Assembly: GCA_051016155.1 (NCBI GenBank)
Contig: CP136537.1
Location: forward strand, 620,001-684,000
Reading direction: 5' to 3'
DNA length: 64,000 nt
Source of the DNA: RCC90-49c sp051016155
GTDB taxonomy: Bacteria; Bacteroidota; Bacteroidia; Cytophagales; Amoebophilaceae
Below are positions 26,343 to 33,602 of this stretch, in pieces. The translations under genes were made by a program, and so were the position numbers. Numbering within the stretch: position 1 is the stretch's first letter; every line of letters starts with the position of its first letter. The notes below the pieces were generated by a model. It was not told the DNA's origin. It made no database searches and saw only the letters and a program-made list of their open reading frames with translations.

Positions 26343-28652
26343 TTAAAGTATCTCATTGACATCTAGTTCCACATTGACAGGCCTTTCGTCCGTCTCTTCT
26401 TCTTGCAGCTCTTCAGGGGTTACTTGTGGAGCTGACTGGCTAGCTGGTATCTCCACTCCTTTCGGAGGAGGATAATTGAGCAAAGCCCCCTTGGTGTAAG
26501 GCAGCTCAGGGTCTTCGTAAACGCTCAGCATAAACTTTTCCCAGATAGGCCGTGCGGTTCTGGCACCACTCCCTGGCGCAAAATCCCTGAAATGGATGCA
26601 CCGATTTTCTCCCCCTACCCAAACACCAGCACACAAATCCCTGGCCATGCCTATAAACCACCCGTCAGAATGATTAGAGGTAGTCCCTGTTTTGCCACAG
26701 AGTTCATTGCCCTCTTTCAGTGCACTACTAATCCCCCTAGAATTACCGCCGGGCTCTTCGATAGTACCTTTGAGCATATGAATCATGAGATAGGCAGTCT
26801 TTTCGCTAATGGCTTCTCTTTTTTGGGGAACAAACTCCTCGAGTATCCGGCCATTTTTGTCCTCGATGCGCGTAATGTAAAGAGGCGCTGTCCACACCCC
26901 TTTGTTCATAAAAGTGCTCCAGGCGCCTACAAGCTCATACAACGACACATCACTAGCGCCTAAGCAGAGCGCTGGAACAGCCTCTAAAGGACTGGTAATG
27001 CCTAACCGTTGGGCATACTCTACAACTAGGGAGGGGCCCAGTTGTTTCGTCAAATAGGCAGTGATAGAGTTGACAGATCGAGCTAATGCCTGGCGCAGCG
27101 TCATCTTCTTTCCTGTGTACTTCCTGTGCCAGTTTCTGGGCGTCCAAGTAGGCGGATTTCCAGGCACCTCAAAAGTGACGGGTGCATCTACAATTTCTTG
27201 CCAAGGGAGATAACCATTATCTATCGCTGCTGTGTAAACAATAGGTTTAAAAGAAGACCCGGGCTGTCGTTTACCCTGCAACACATGATCATACTGGAAA
27301 TGTTTGTAATCGATACCTCCCACCCAAGCCTTGATGTGACCCGTGCCAGGGTCCATAGCCATAAAGCCCGCATGAAGCAATCGTTTGTTGTATTTCAGGG
27401 CCTCAATAGGACTTAAGACTGCATCGATCTCCCCTTCCCATGAAAATAGCTTGGTAGGCACAGGGGCATTCATGATCGTAGCAATGGTCTCGCTGTCTTC
27501 CCCATGCTCTTCTACTAGTCGTTTGTAAAGCGGTGTTCTCTTTACTTCCCTCTCAATAAAATTTTTAATTTCTTTTCCGTTTTCATCTATCCATGGATTT
27601 CGCCCTTCCCAATGCTGCTCAAATCGTTGCTGTAGGACAGGCATGTGAGCGGCCACAGCTGCTTCAGCATGCTTTTGCAAGCGGCTATCCAGTGTGGTGT
27701 AAATCTTTAACCCATCTTCAAACAAATCATAGCCACGCTTGTGCGTCCATTGTAACAGAAAGTCTCGTATAGCAGACCGGAAATAAGTAGCTAGGCCTAC
27801 ATTGTGATCTTCTACAGCATATTCCAACACGATGGGCAGCTGCGAGAGTCGTTCATAGTCAGTTTGAGTCAAAAGTTGGTATTTGTGCATCTGGGCCAAC
27901 ACTACGTTTCTTCTTTGGCGCGCGCGTTCTGGATGTGTAACAGGGCTGTAGCGAGAAGGAGCTTTTAAGAGCCCCACCAAGAGAGCTGCTTGCTCTACAC
28001 TGAGCGCGTCTGGCGTTGTATTAAAAAACGTCTTGGCAGCTACTTTGAGACCAAAAGTATTACTCCCAAAACTGACCGTGTTGAGGTACATAGTAATGAT
28101 CTCTTTTTTAGTGTAAGACCGCTCCAGCTGCACAGCGACGATCCACTCTTTGGTTTTAACGATCACCGTTTTAAGAAGAGGCACACTGCTGAGTCGCCCT
28201 TTATACCGCTCACTTCTTGTTTTAAAGAGGTTTTTGGCCAACTGTTGAGAAAGCGTACTGGCTCCTCCTCTGTGTCTCTGCAGAAGTATCGAGAAGAAAA
28301 ATGTCCTATACAGCCCTTTGAGGTCAATACCAGAGTGTGCCTCAAAGCGGTAGTCTTCAGTGGCTAGCAGGGCGTTGACGACGTTAGGAGATATCTCTTC
28401 ATACACAACAGGACTTCGATTGCTCCTGAAGTATTTACCTAATAGAGCCCCGTCTGCTGCGTAGAGCTCTGAGGACACATCGCTGACAGGATTTTCAAGC
28501 ACAGCAAGCGCAGGTAGTTCTCCGTAGAGATTCCACAGGTTAATCTTAACAGTAAATAGATAGAGCGGAACAGCACCGAGGCAGAGTAGAAAACAGGCCC
28601 ACATTGCTCTAACGAGCTTTTTATAAGGTTGAAATGATTTTTTGTCAGCCAT
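26343..28652 (-). CDS. class A penicillin-binding protein (PBP1A-like)
   Basis: About 769 residues from MADKKSFQ; an upstream ATG would add 31 residues before a normal cytosolic tail. After one membrane anchor comes the GT51 glycosyltransferase domain (LLATEDYRFEAHSGID, GGASTLSQQLAKNLF). The transpeptidase domain has all three motifs: SSFK in QPGSSFKPIVY, SVN in LARSVNS, and KTG in LCGKTGTTSNHSDGWF. It polymerises and cross-links peptidoglycan on the periplasmic face. All catalytic motifs are intact, so real murein synthesis is likely. It is transcribed divergently from the small HTH gene across a 461-bp region. Confidence 0.95.
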   Translation of the reverse strand: MADKKSFQPYKKLVRAMWACFLLCLGAVPLYLFTVKINLWNLYGELPALAVLENPVSDVSSELYAADGALLGKYFRSNRSPVVYEEISPNVVNALLATEDYRFEAHSGIDLKGLYRTFFFSILLQRHRGGASTLSQQLAKNLFKTRSERYKGRLSSVPLLKTVIVKTKEWIVAVQLERSYTKKEIITMYLNTVSFGSNTFGLKVAAKTFFNTTPDALSVEQAALLVGLLKAPSRYSPVTHPERARQRRNVVLAQMHKYQLLTQTDYERLSQLPIVLEYAVEDHNVGLATYFRSAIRDFLLQWTHKRGYDLFEDGLKIYTTLDSRLQKHAEAAVAAHMPVLQQRFEQHWEGRNPWIDENGKEIKNFIEREVKRTPLYKRLVEEHGEDSETIATIMNAPVPTKLFSWEGEIDAVLSPIEALKYNKRLLHAGFMAMDPGTGHIKAWVGGIDYKHFQYDHVLQGKRQPGSSFKPIVYTAAIDNGYLPWQEIVDAPVTFEVPGNPPTWTPRNWHRKYTGKKMTLRQALARSVNSITAYLTKQLGPSLVVEYAQRLGITSPLEAVPALCLGASDVSLYELVGAWSTFMNKGVWTAPLYITRIEDKNGRILEEFVPQKREAISEKTAYLMIHMLKGTIEEPGGNSRGISSALKEGNELCGKTGTTSNHSDGWFIGMARDLCAGVWVGGENRCIHFRDFAPGSGARTARPIWEKFMLSVYEDPELPYTKGALLNYPPPKGVEIPASQSAPQVTPEELQEEETDERPVNVELDVNEIL

Positions 28653-29113
28653 GTTGATAAGCAAGCCCAAAGCTAGCAATTTCCCTCCAATGCCGTCATA
28701 GAAGTGAGCAGCTCTGTACAGCCCTGAAGCTATGGAGTACTGCATAGTCTTTTATATAAGGTCTTATAGGAGGTGCGTAAATACTCTTTTTATTGTGCAT
28801 TTATGTGTCATAATACTGTCACATATCGTAGATATATCTTGCCACCAATTCTTCGTTTTTAACCGAAAAATGTGTATATTTCAAAGAGAAATGCACATAA
28901 TGCTTATGTGGACAAAATTGATTTTTGCTCTATTATTTAACTCATTTGTTAACCCATGTGACATAAGCATCCTGAGATCGCTAAATTTTGATCTTCTTGT
29001 TTGGACATTATTGATTATTTTTAAACATGGCTGTAGTTAATTGATGTTAATTTATCCATATATGAACAAAATAAGCCATATCAGCTGTACTCGTTGTCCT
29101 CACCTTTGCCCAC
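28653..29113. other. divergent intergenic region with palindromes
   Basis: There is no gene on either strand. AT-rich sequence here separates the PBP gene from the HTH gene and contains the clustered TTATGTG/CACATAA motifs listed separately. Confidence 0.5.
28801..28970. promoter_or_regulatory. clustered TTATGTG/CACATAA inverted repeats, possible operators
   Basis: Three related sites occur within 170 bp. TATGTG at 28802-28807 faces CACATA at 28820-28825. CACATAATGCTTATGTG at 28894-28910 is a palindrome with 7-bp arms. ATGCTTATGT at 28900-28909 is repeated inverted at 28961-28970. They lie between two divergent genes, one of which encodes an HTH protein. Autoregulation is an inference. Confidence 0.45.
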
Positions 29114-29470
29114 ATGACAAAACACAGAGGAGAAATAGTCGAGGATGCCATCAGAAGAAGTGGCTACTCCATCAAAAAGCTCTCAGAGCGGTTGGGTATT
29201 AGCAGAAATACGCTTTACAACCGATTCAAAGAGGCTGATCTGAGCTATGAATTCATTGCGTCAGTAAGCAATATTATTCACTACAACTTTGCAGTTGACT
29301 TCCCTGAGATGGAAGCGGAGGATGAGGATACTGGTGAGAAGCTGACCAGGTACATAGACAGGGAAACAGCCGAGCTCTTGAAGCTAGAGAAGAAGTACAC
29401 TGACTTGTTAGAGCGTTATAACAAGCTGCTCGGTATTCTGATTAAGCTAGCCAACGACAACGAACTATAG
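29114..29470 (+). CDS. small HTH regulator with C-terminal coiled coil, possibly truncated
   Basis: The 118-residue protein has a helix-turn-helix at about residues 15-40 (YSIKKLSERLGISRNTLYNRFKE). A charged coiled coil follows at about 75-115 (ETAELLKLEKKYTDLLERYNKLLGIL). The TAG at 29468-29470 stops the frame, but the same frame is open for 19 more codons to a TAG at 29528-29530. Those codons continue the heptad pattern (ALKKELLRFLEKEWEQERV), so the first stop looks like a CAG-to-TAG change. The DNA-binding part is unaffected. Palindromes upstream could be its operators. The target genes are unknown. Confidence 0.75.
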   Translation: MTKHRGEIVEDAIRRSGYSIKKLSERLGISRNTLYNRFKEADLSYEFIASVSNIIHYNFAVDFPEMEAEDEDTGEKLTRYIDRETAELLKLEKKYTDLLERYNKLLGILIKLANDNEL

Positions 29471-29526
29471 GCCCTCAAGAAAGAGCTCCTACGCTTTTTG
29501 GAAAAAGAGTGGGAACAAGAAAGGGT

Positions 29527-29868
29527 TTAGCGTAAGCTATCTACAACTTGCTGCGGGTCCCAGAAGTACTTTTCAAACTCCTGCACCCGATTATGGCAGA
29601 CTTTTATCCCTTCTGAAGCCAGAAGCTCCTCCATCGTGCGTTCTCCCACAAAGTGATGCTTGCCTGTGAGCAAGCCATTACGGTTCACAACCCGATGAGC
29701 AGGCACCTCACTGTGCTGCACCGCCTGGTGCAAAGCCCAACCCACCATCCGAGCACTCCCTTTAGTGCCTAAAGCATGGGCCAGCGCCCCATAAGTAGTA
29801 ACCCGCCCTGGCGGAACCAGCTTAACCAGCTCATACACAGTTTCAAAAAAAGTAGTAGTAGTATGCAT
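29527..29868 (-). CDS. alkyltransferase-like protein (MGMT fold without the acceptor Cys)
   Basis: The 113-residue protein has the DNA-binding C-terminal domain of the Ogt/MGMT family: VPPGRVTTYGALAHALG and ARMVGWALHQ, then PAHRVVNRNGLLTG. Active methyltransferases have PCHRV; here Cys is Ala. Such ATL proteins bind alkylated bases and hand them to nucleotide excision repair instead of repairing them directly. The ATG at 29868 was chosen; a TTG at 29880 overlaps the miaA stop, so translation may be coupled. It converges on the HTH gene. Confidence 0.87.
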   Translation of the reverse strand: MHTTTTFFETVYELVKLVPPGRVTTYGALAHALGTKGSARMVGWALHQAVQHSEVPAHRVVNRNGLLTGKHHFVGERTMEELLASEGIKVCHNRVQEFEKYFWDPQQVVDSLR

Positions 29869-29876
29869 AACTGTAC

Positions 29877-30800
29877 TCAATGCAGGGTAATGGCAACCAT
29901 CGAATCAACATAATGGACAATAGACAGCCAGTCGTCAGGATGAAACCAACGTATCTCCTGGTCACGTCCTAGCCAAGTGAGTTGTCTTTTGGCATATCGC
30001 CTGGTGTTTCTTTTAAGCAGCCTAATGGCCTCTGCTTGGTCATAATGGCCAGCCAGATAGCCAAACACTTCCCGATAGCCCACTGTTTGTAAAGCATTAA
30101 ATCGTCTGTAAGGATACAAAGCAGTAGCCTCTTCAAGCAAGCCCTGCGCCAACATATGGTCGACCCGCTGGTCAATACGTTGGTAAAGCACCTGCCGTTC
30201 TCTTGTGAGACCTATTTTGATCACCTTAAAAGGACGTGCTGTAGCCTTTTTTTTTCGAAATGCAGTGTACGGTTGTCCAGTAGTCAAGCATACCTCCAGC
30301 GCCCTGATAACCCGCTGCGGATTGGCATGATCTACCACTTGGGCATAAACAGGGTCCAGGGGAGCTAGCATTGCTACCAATGCAGGCAAGCCCTCCTCCC
30401 GTAGTCTTTTATTCAGTGTTGCTCTAAGAGCAAGAGACACGGGCGGCATAGCGTCTAGTCCCTCACAAACGGCCTGAATGTACAGCCCAGAGCCCCCTGT
30501 CATTAAGACACAGGCATGCTGGTGAAATAGCTGGGACAGGATTTGTAATGCATCTTGTTCAAACGTGCCCGCGCTGTAGGACGCTTGTATCGGCAAAAAG
30601 TTGACCAGATGGTGTGGTACGTCCTGCATCTCTGCCAGGGTAGGTTGTGCTGTCCCAATGGCCATGCCCTGATAGCATTGTCGAGCATCAGCTGAGATGA
30701 TCTCTGTACGCAAATGCTGGGCTAACCGAATACAAAGTGCTGTTTTGCCCACAGCAGTAGGACCTACCACCACCACCAGATGCTTAGCGTCTGAAGACAT
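29877..30800 (-). CDS. miaA: tRNA dimethylallyltransferase
   Basis: About 307 residues from MSSDAKHLVVVVGPTAVGKT. The P-loop VVGPTAVGKTALCIRLA comes immediately after the start. The DMAPP/tRNA region (ISADARQCYQGMAIGTAQPT, HHLVNFLPI, MTGGSGLYIQAVCEGL) and RRYAKRQLTWLG, which contacts the tRNA, are also present. It adds a dimethylallyl group to A37 of tRNAs that read UNN codons. An in-frame upstream start exists but lacks family support. It is followed by the alkyltransferase-like gene with overlapping or nearly overlapping ends. Confidence 0.95.
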   Translation of the reverse strand: MSSDAKHLVVVVGPTAVGKTALCIRLAQHLRTEIISADARQCYQGMAIGTAQPTLAEMQDVPHHLVNFLPIQASYSAGTFEQDALQILSQLFHQHACVLMTGGSGLYIQAVCEGLDAMPPVSLALRATLNKRLREEGLPALVAMLAPLDPVYAQVVDHANPQRVIRALEVCLTTGQPYTAFRKKKATARPFKVIKIGLTRERQVLYQRIDQRVDHMLAQGLLEEATALYPYRRFNALQTVGYREVFGYLAGHYDQAEAIRLLKRNTRRYAKRQLTWLGRDQEIRWFHPDDWLSIVHYVDSMVAITLH

Positions 30801-30956
30801 AAAAACAGATAGTTTTGACGCAAAAATACGACTACAGGAGCAGTACAAACATAGGCCTAGTACTAAGAACTACTTGCCTGTTTATGCGCTTAGCTTGTAA
30901 ATTTGGCCGTAAGTGCGTAGTATTACGTTTTGAATCGAGGATAATTGTTAACGCTA

Positions 30957-31030
30957 GGGCCCATAGCTCAGTCGGTTAGAGCCCCTGACTCATAATCAGG
31001 TGGTCCCAGGTTCGAGCCCTGGTGGGCCCA
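30957..31030 (+). tRNA. tRNA with CAU anticodon, probably tRNA-Ile2 (k2C34)
   Basis: This is a complete 74-nt cloverleaf: acceptor stem GGGCCCA/TGGGCCC, D-arm GCTCAGTCGGTTAGAGC, anticodon stem CCTGA/TCAGG with loop CTCATAA, and T-arm CCAGG-TTCGAGC-CCTGG. The anticodon is CAU. The acceptor sequence and GACTCATAATC context look more like the lysidine-modified Ile2 type than elongator Met, but this is not certain. CCA is not encoded. Confidence 0.93.
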
Positions 31031-31069
31031 CGATGCAGCGTGGTCAGTGTGGTCATGCATCCCTCTCCT

Positions 31070-31140
31070 TGTCATTCTGAAAAGAGATAAGCCTTCCAGG
31101 TGAGGCTTCATCGAGATTAGTTGTTACTCTCGACATGACA
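31070..31140 (+). repeat. palindromic intergenic repeat, copy 3 (divergent)
   Basis: This is 71 nt, bounded by TGTCAT and ATGACA like the other two copies. It has an internal block GATAAGCCTTCCAGGTGAGG that differs. It lies between the tRNA gene and adk. Confidence 0.6.
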
Positions 31141-31230
31141 AAAGGATATCCTGGTCAGTAATGAGTCAGTAATGGACCCAATAGACCAGCAAACAGATCA
31201 GCCAATAAATCTCTCTATCAGTATCACCTC

Positions 31231-31809
31231 ATGCCTAACATAGCCCTATTTGGCCCCCCAGGAGCTGGTAAAGGAACCCAAAGCCAGAAGCTTGTCCAAG
31301 CGTATCAACTCACCCCCATTGCCCTAGGCGATCTCTTACGTGAGCAAATCAGCCAACAAACTGCACTGGGTCAGCAAGTAAACAGTTACATCAGCGCAGG
31401 GAAGCTGGTGCCTGACACGCTTGCGATCAAGCTAGTAGAAGCACAGCTTAACACCCAAAAGCACAGCGCTGGTCTCTTGTTTGACGGCTTTCCTAGAACA
31501 GTAACACAAGCAAAAGCGCTTGACGACACGCTATCAACCCACCAAATGCAAATTGATGGCGTTATCTTTTTAGATGCGCCAGAAGCAGCGCTTATCCAAA
31601 GAATCCAAGCACGAGCAAAGGTGAGCGGTCGTACTGATGACCAAGACGAGGCCAAAATAGCTACAAGAATGCGTGTTTACTTAGATGAGACGCTGCCCGT
31701 AGCCCAGCACTACGCCCAACAAGACAAACTCTTTCGCCTTGACGGTATGGGAGCTGTGGAAATGGTCTCTGAACGTATTGTGGCTGTAATGAATAAGCTC
31801 CTGGGCTGA
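31231..31809 (+). CDS. adk: adenylate kinase
   Basis: This is a 192-residue short-form enzyme. The P-loop is in LFGPPGAGKGTQSQKL at the N-terminus. The NMP-binding region GDLLREQISQQT and the core FDGFPRTVTQAKALD are present. A small LID (RAKVSGRTDDQDEAKIATRMRVY) takes the place of the longer zinc-type LID. It balances AMP, ADP and ATP. It is followed 20 bp later by obgE on the same strand. Confidence 0.96.
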   Translation: MPNIALFGPPGAGKGTQSQKLVQAYQLTPIALGDLLREQISQQTALGQQVNSYISAGKLVPDTLAIKLVEAQLNTQKHSAGLLFDGFPRTVTQAKALDDTLSTHQMQIDGVIFLDAPEAALIQRIQARAKVSGRTDDQDEAKIATRMRVYLDETLPVAQHYAQQDKLFRLDGMGAVEMVSERIVAVMNKLLG

Positions 31810-31829
31810 TCTGTAATCCCTTACAAATC

Positions 31830-32822
31830 TTGTCTACTCCTAATTTCATTGATTATGTAAAGCTACATGCGCGAGCAGGTAGAGGAGGAGCAGGTGCCAT
31901 CCATTTTAGAAGAGAGAAGTCCGTGCCCAAAGGAGGGCCTGATGGAGGAGATGGGGGCCGAGGAGGGCATATCATCTTACAGGGCAATGCACAGCTCTCG
32001 ACGCTATTACATCTTCGGTACAGAAAGCATGTCATAGCAACGCAAGGGCAAGCTGGCGAAGGAGGCTGCCGAACAGGTGTCACTGGCACTGACGTTATCC
32101 TAGAAGTGCCTTTAGGCACTGTGGCTAAAGACGCAGCTACAGGGCAAATGCTACTGGAGATCACTCAAGAAAATACCCAAGAGATATTGATGCAAGGAGG
32201 CCAGGGAGGGTTGGGCAATGTTCATTTTAAATCGGCCACCCAACGAACGCCTCGATTTGCCCAACCCGGCAGGCCAGGCGCAGAGGGCTGGGTGGTGTTA
32301 GAGCTAAAACTACTAGCTGATGTAGGGCTCATTGGCCTACCCAATGCAGGCAAGTCCACTTTGTTATCAGCAGTCTCTGCAGCCAAGCCCAAGATCGCTG
32401 CTTACCCTTTCACTACCCTAGTGCCCCAGCTTGGCATGGTAGCGTACAGAGACAATAAATCCTTTGTTATGGCAGATATTCCAGGCCTTATTGAAGGTGC
32501 TGCAGCAGGCAAAGGACTAGGTATCCGCTTCTTAAGGCACATAGAACGCAACGCAGTGCTGCTATTTGTTGTGGCAGCAGACACGCCTGATGTGCTGCAA
32601 ACGTACAAGAACCTGCTCCAAGAGCTGCAAACGTACAGCCCTGAGCTGCTAGATAAGCCTAGACTGGTAGCTATCTCCAAAGTAGACCTACTAGATGAGG
32701 ACATGAAAAAAGCATTGGTAGCTACACTACCCAAAGAGTTAGCTCCCACCTTGATTTCTGCAATGACTGGCCAGGGCATGGACGTGCTCAAAGACAAAAT
32801 ATGGCGCTTGCTGCAAGGATAA
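31830..32822 (+). CDS. obgE: GTPase Obg/CgtA
   Basis: The 330-residue protein has the Gly-rich Obg fold (residues 1-160: FIDYVKLHARAGRGGAGAIHFRREK and GGDGGRGGHI). The G domain follows: G1 GLPNAGKSTLLSA, G3 DIPGLIEGAA and G4 SKVD. It is short at the C-terminus, like many Obg proteins without the OCT domain. It takes part in ribosome assembly. The start is a TTG 20 bp after adk, chosen because it precedes the conserved first strand. It is probably co-transcribed with adk. Confidence 0.94.
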   Translation: MSTPNFIDYVKLHARAGRGGAGAIHFRREKSVPKGGPDGGDGGRGGHIILQGNAQLSTLLHLRYRKHVIATQGQAGEGGCRTGVTGTDVILEVPLGTVAKDAATGQMLLEITQENTQEILMQGGQGGLGNVHFKSATQRTPRFAQPGRPGAEGWVVLELKLLADVGLIGLPNAGKSTLLSAVSAAKPKIAAYPFTTLVPQLGMVAYRDNKSFVMADIPGLIEGAAAGKGLGIRFLRHIERNAVLLFVVAADTPDVLQTYKNLLQELQTYSPELLDKPRLVAISKVDLLDEDMKKALVATLPKELAPTLISAMTGQGMDVLKDKIWRLLQG

Positions 32823-32844
32823 AAACTTTCTCTTTACTCTCTCA

Positions 32845-32995
32845 AAGCATTTCCAAGGGCCCTCTACGAGTAGTCAGGACGTAACTCGGTAGGTATTAAG
32901 GCTTTACTGCATAAACTCACAAAGCCCGTAAGTAGGTTTGAGATCACAAAATCCTTAATAAGGCAGTGCTCTCGTAATGGATAGAGGGAATGGGT
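32845..32995 (-). ncRNA. ssrS: candidate 6S RNA downstream of zapA
   Basis: About 150 nt can fold into one long hairpin. The outer stem has CATTTCC...CCCTCTA-CGAG at 32848-32870 pairing with CTCG...TAGAGGG-AATG at 32971-32992. The inner stem is TATTAAGG (32894-32901) with CCTTAATA (32953-32960). A smaller hairpin on GGCTTT/AAAGCC lies inside. Between outer and inner stems is a large asymmetric bubble (23 versus 10 nt), as expected for the promoter-mimicking 6S RNA. The place directly after zapA is where 6S RNA is often found in Bacteroidota. The family assignment is inferred; the folding is visible. Confidence 0.6.
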
Positions 32996-33023
32996 ATTAA
33001 CCACACTGTCGGTAGCAAGCCAT

Positions 33024-33311
33024 CTAGGCAAGCGCCTGATCTACTAGCTGGCCCCAAGCATCCACTTGGTCTGTGAGCGCCTGTGTTTGCTGCTTGGCTT
33101 CTTCCTTGGTCTTTAAAGTAGCTGTCAGACAGTCGAAAGCTACCATGGCCAGCAGGTCCTGTTGGTCGTGAATGCCAAATTGTTGGCTGTAAGCCTTCAT
33201 CTGCTCGTTGATAAGCTTACCCACCGTCCTCACACGCGTTTCATCTGCTGCCTGCACCTTCATAGGATAGACCCTATCCCCTATTTTGATCTTAACCGCC
33301 AGTTCTTCCAT
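33024..33311 (-). CDS. zapA: cell division protein ZapA
   Basis: The 95-residue protein has the ZapA head (VKIKIGDRVYPMKVQAADETRVRTVGKLINEQM) and a C-terminal coiled coil (KEEAKQQTQALTDQVDAWGQLVDQALA). It promotes bundling of FtsZ at the division site. Its ATG overlaps the stop of the preceding coiled-coil gene (TAATG), so translation is coupled. The order pheT, coiled coil, zapA is a Bacteroidota arrangement. Confidence 0.87.
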   Translation of the reverse strand: MEELAVKIKIGDRVYPMKVQAADETRVRTVGKLINEQMKAYSQQFGIHDQQDLLAMVAFDCLTATLKTKEEAKQQTQALTDQVDAWGQLVDQALA

Positions 33312-33601
33312 TACTCGAGTTGTTCAAGATAAGCAATGCTCTTATCAATCTCTTGGATACAGGTGTCTAACTTGTCCTCCCAATCCTCCACCTGCTGAAG
33401 CTCGTGAATAATAGTACGCACCGCTACATTATTTGAAACACTGGGAACCTCAGTGGCTGTGCTAGATGTTCTTTTTCGCAGCTGCTCATTCTCTGCTTGT
33501 AGCTGCTGTAACACTCCTTGCTGCTCCTTATAGCACGTGAGCAACTGCTTGAGCCTATGCTCTAAATACTGGATCCGTTCGTGCAACGGCTGGCTGTTCA
33601 T
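33311..33601 (-). CDS. small coiled-coil protein in the pheT-zapA operon (ZapB-like position)
   Basis: The 96-residue protein has a parallel coiled-coil N-terminal half (HERIQYLEHRLKQLLTCYKEQQGVLQQLQ), a Ser/Thr/Val linker and a second helix (IIHELQQVEDWEDKLDTCIQEI). There is no enzymatic motif. It lies 1 bp after pheT and overlaps zapA, so it very likely acts with ZapA in division. The name is positional only. Confidence 0.75.
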   Translation of the reverse strand: MNSQPLHERIQYLEHRLKQLLTCYKEQQGVLQQLQAENEQLRKRTSSTATEVPSVSNNVAVRTIIHELQQVEDWEDKLDTCIQEIDKSIAYLEQLE

Positions 33602-33602
33602 T

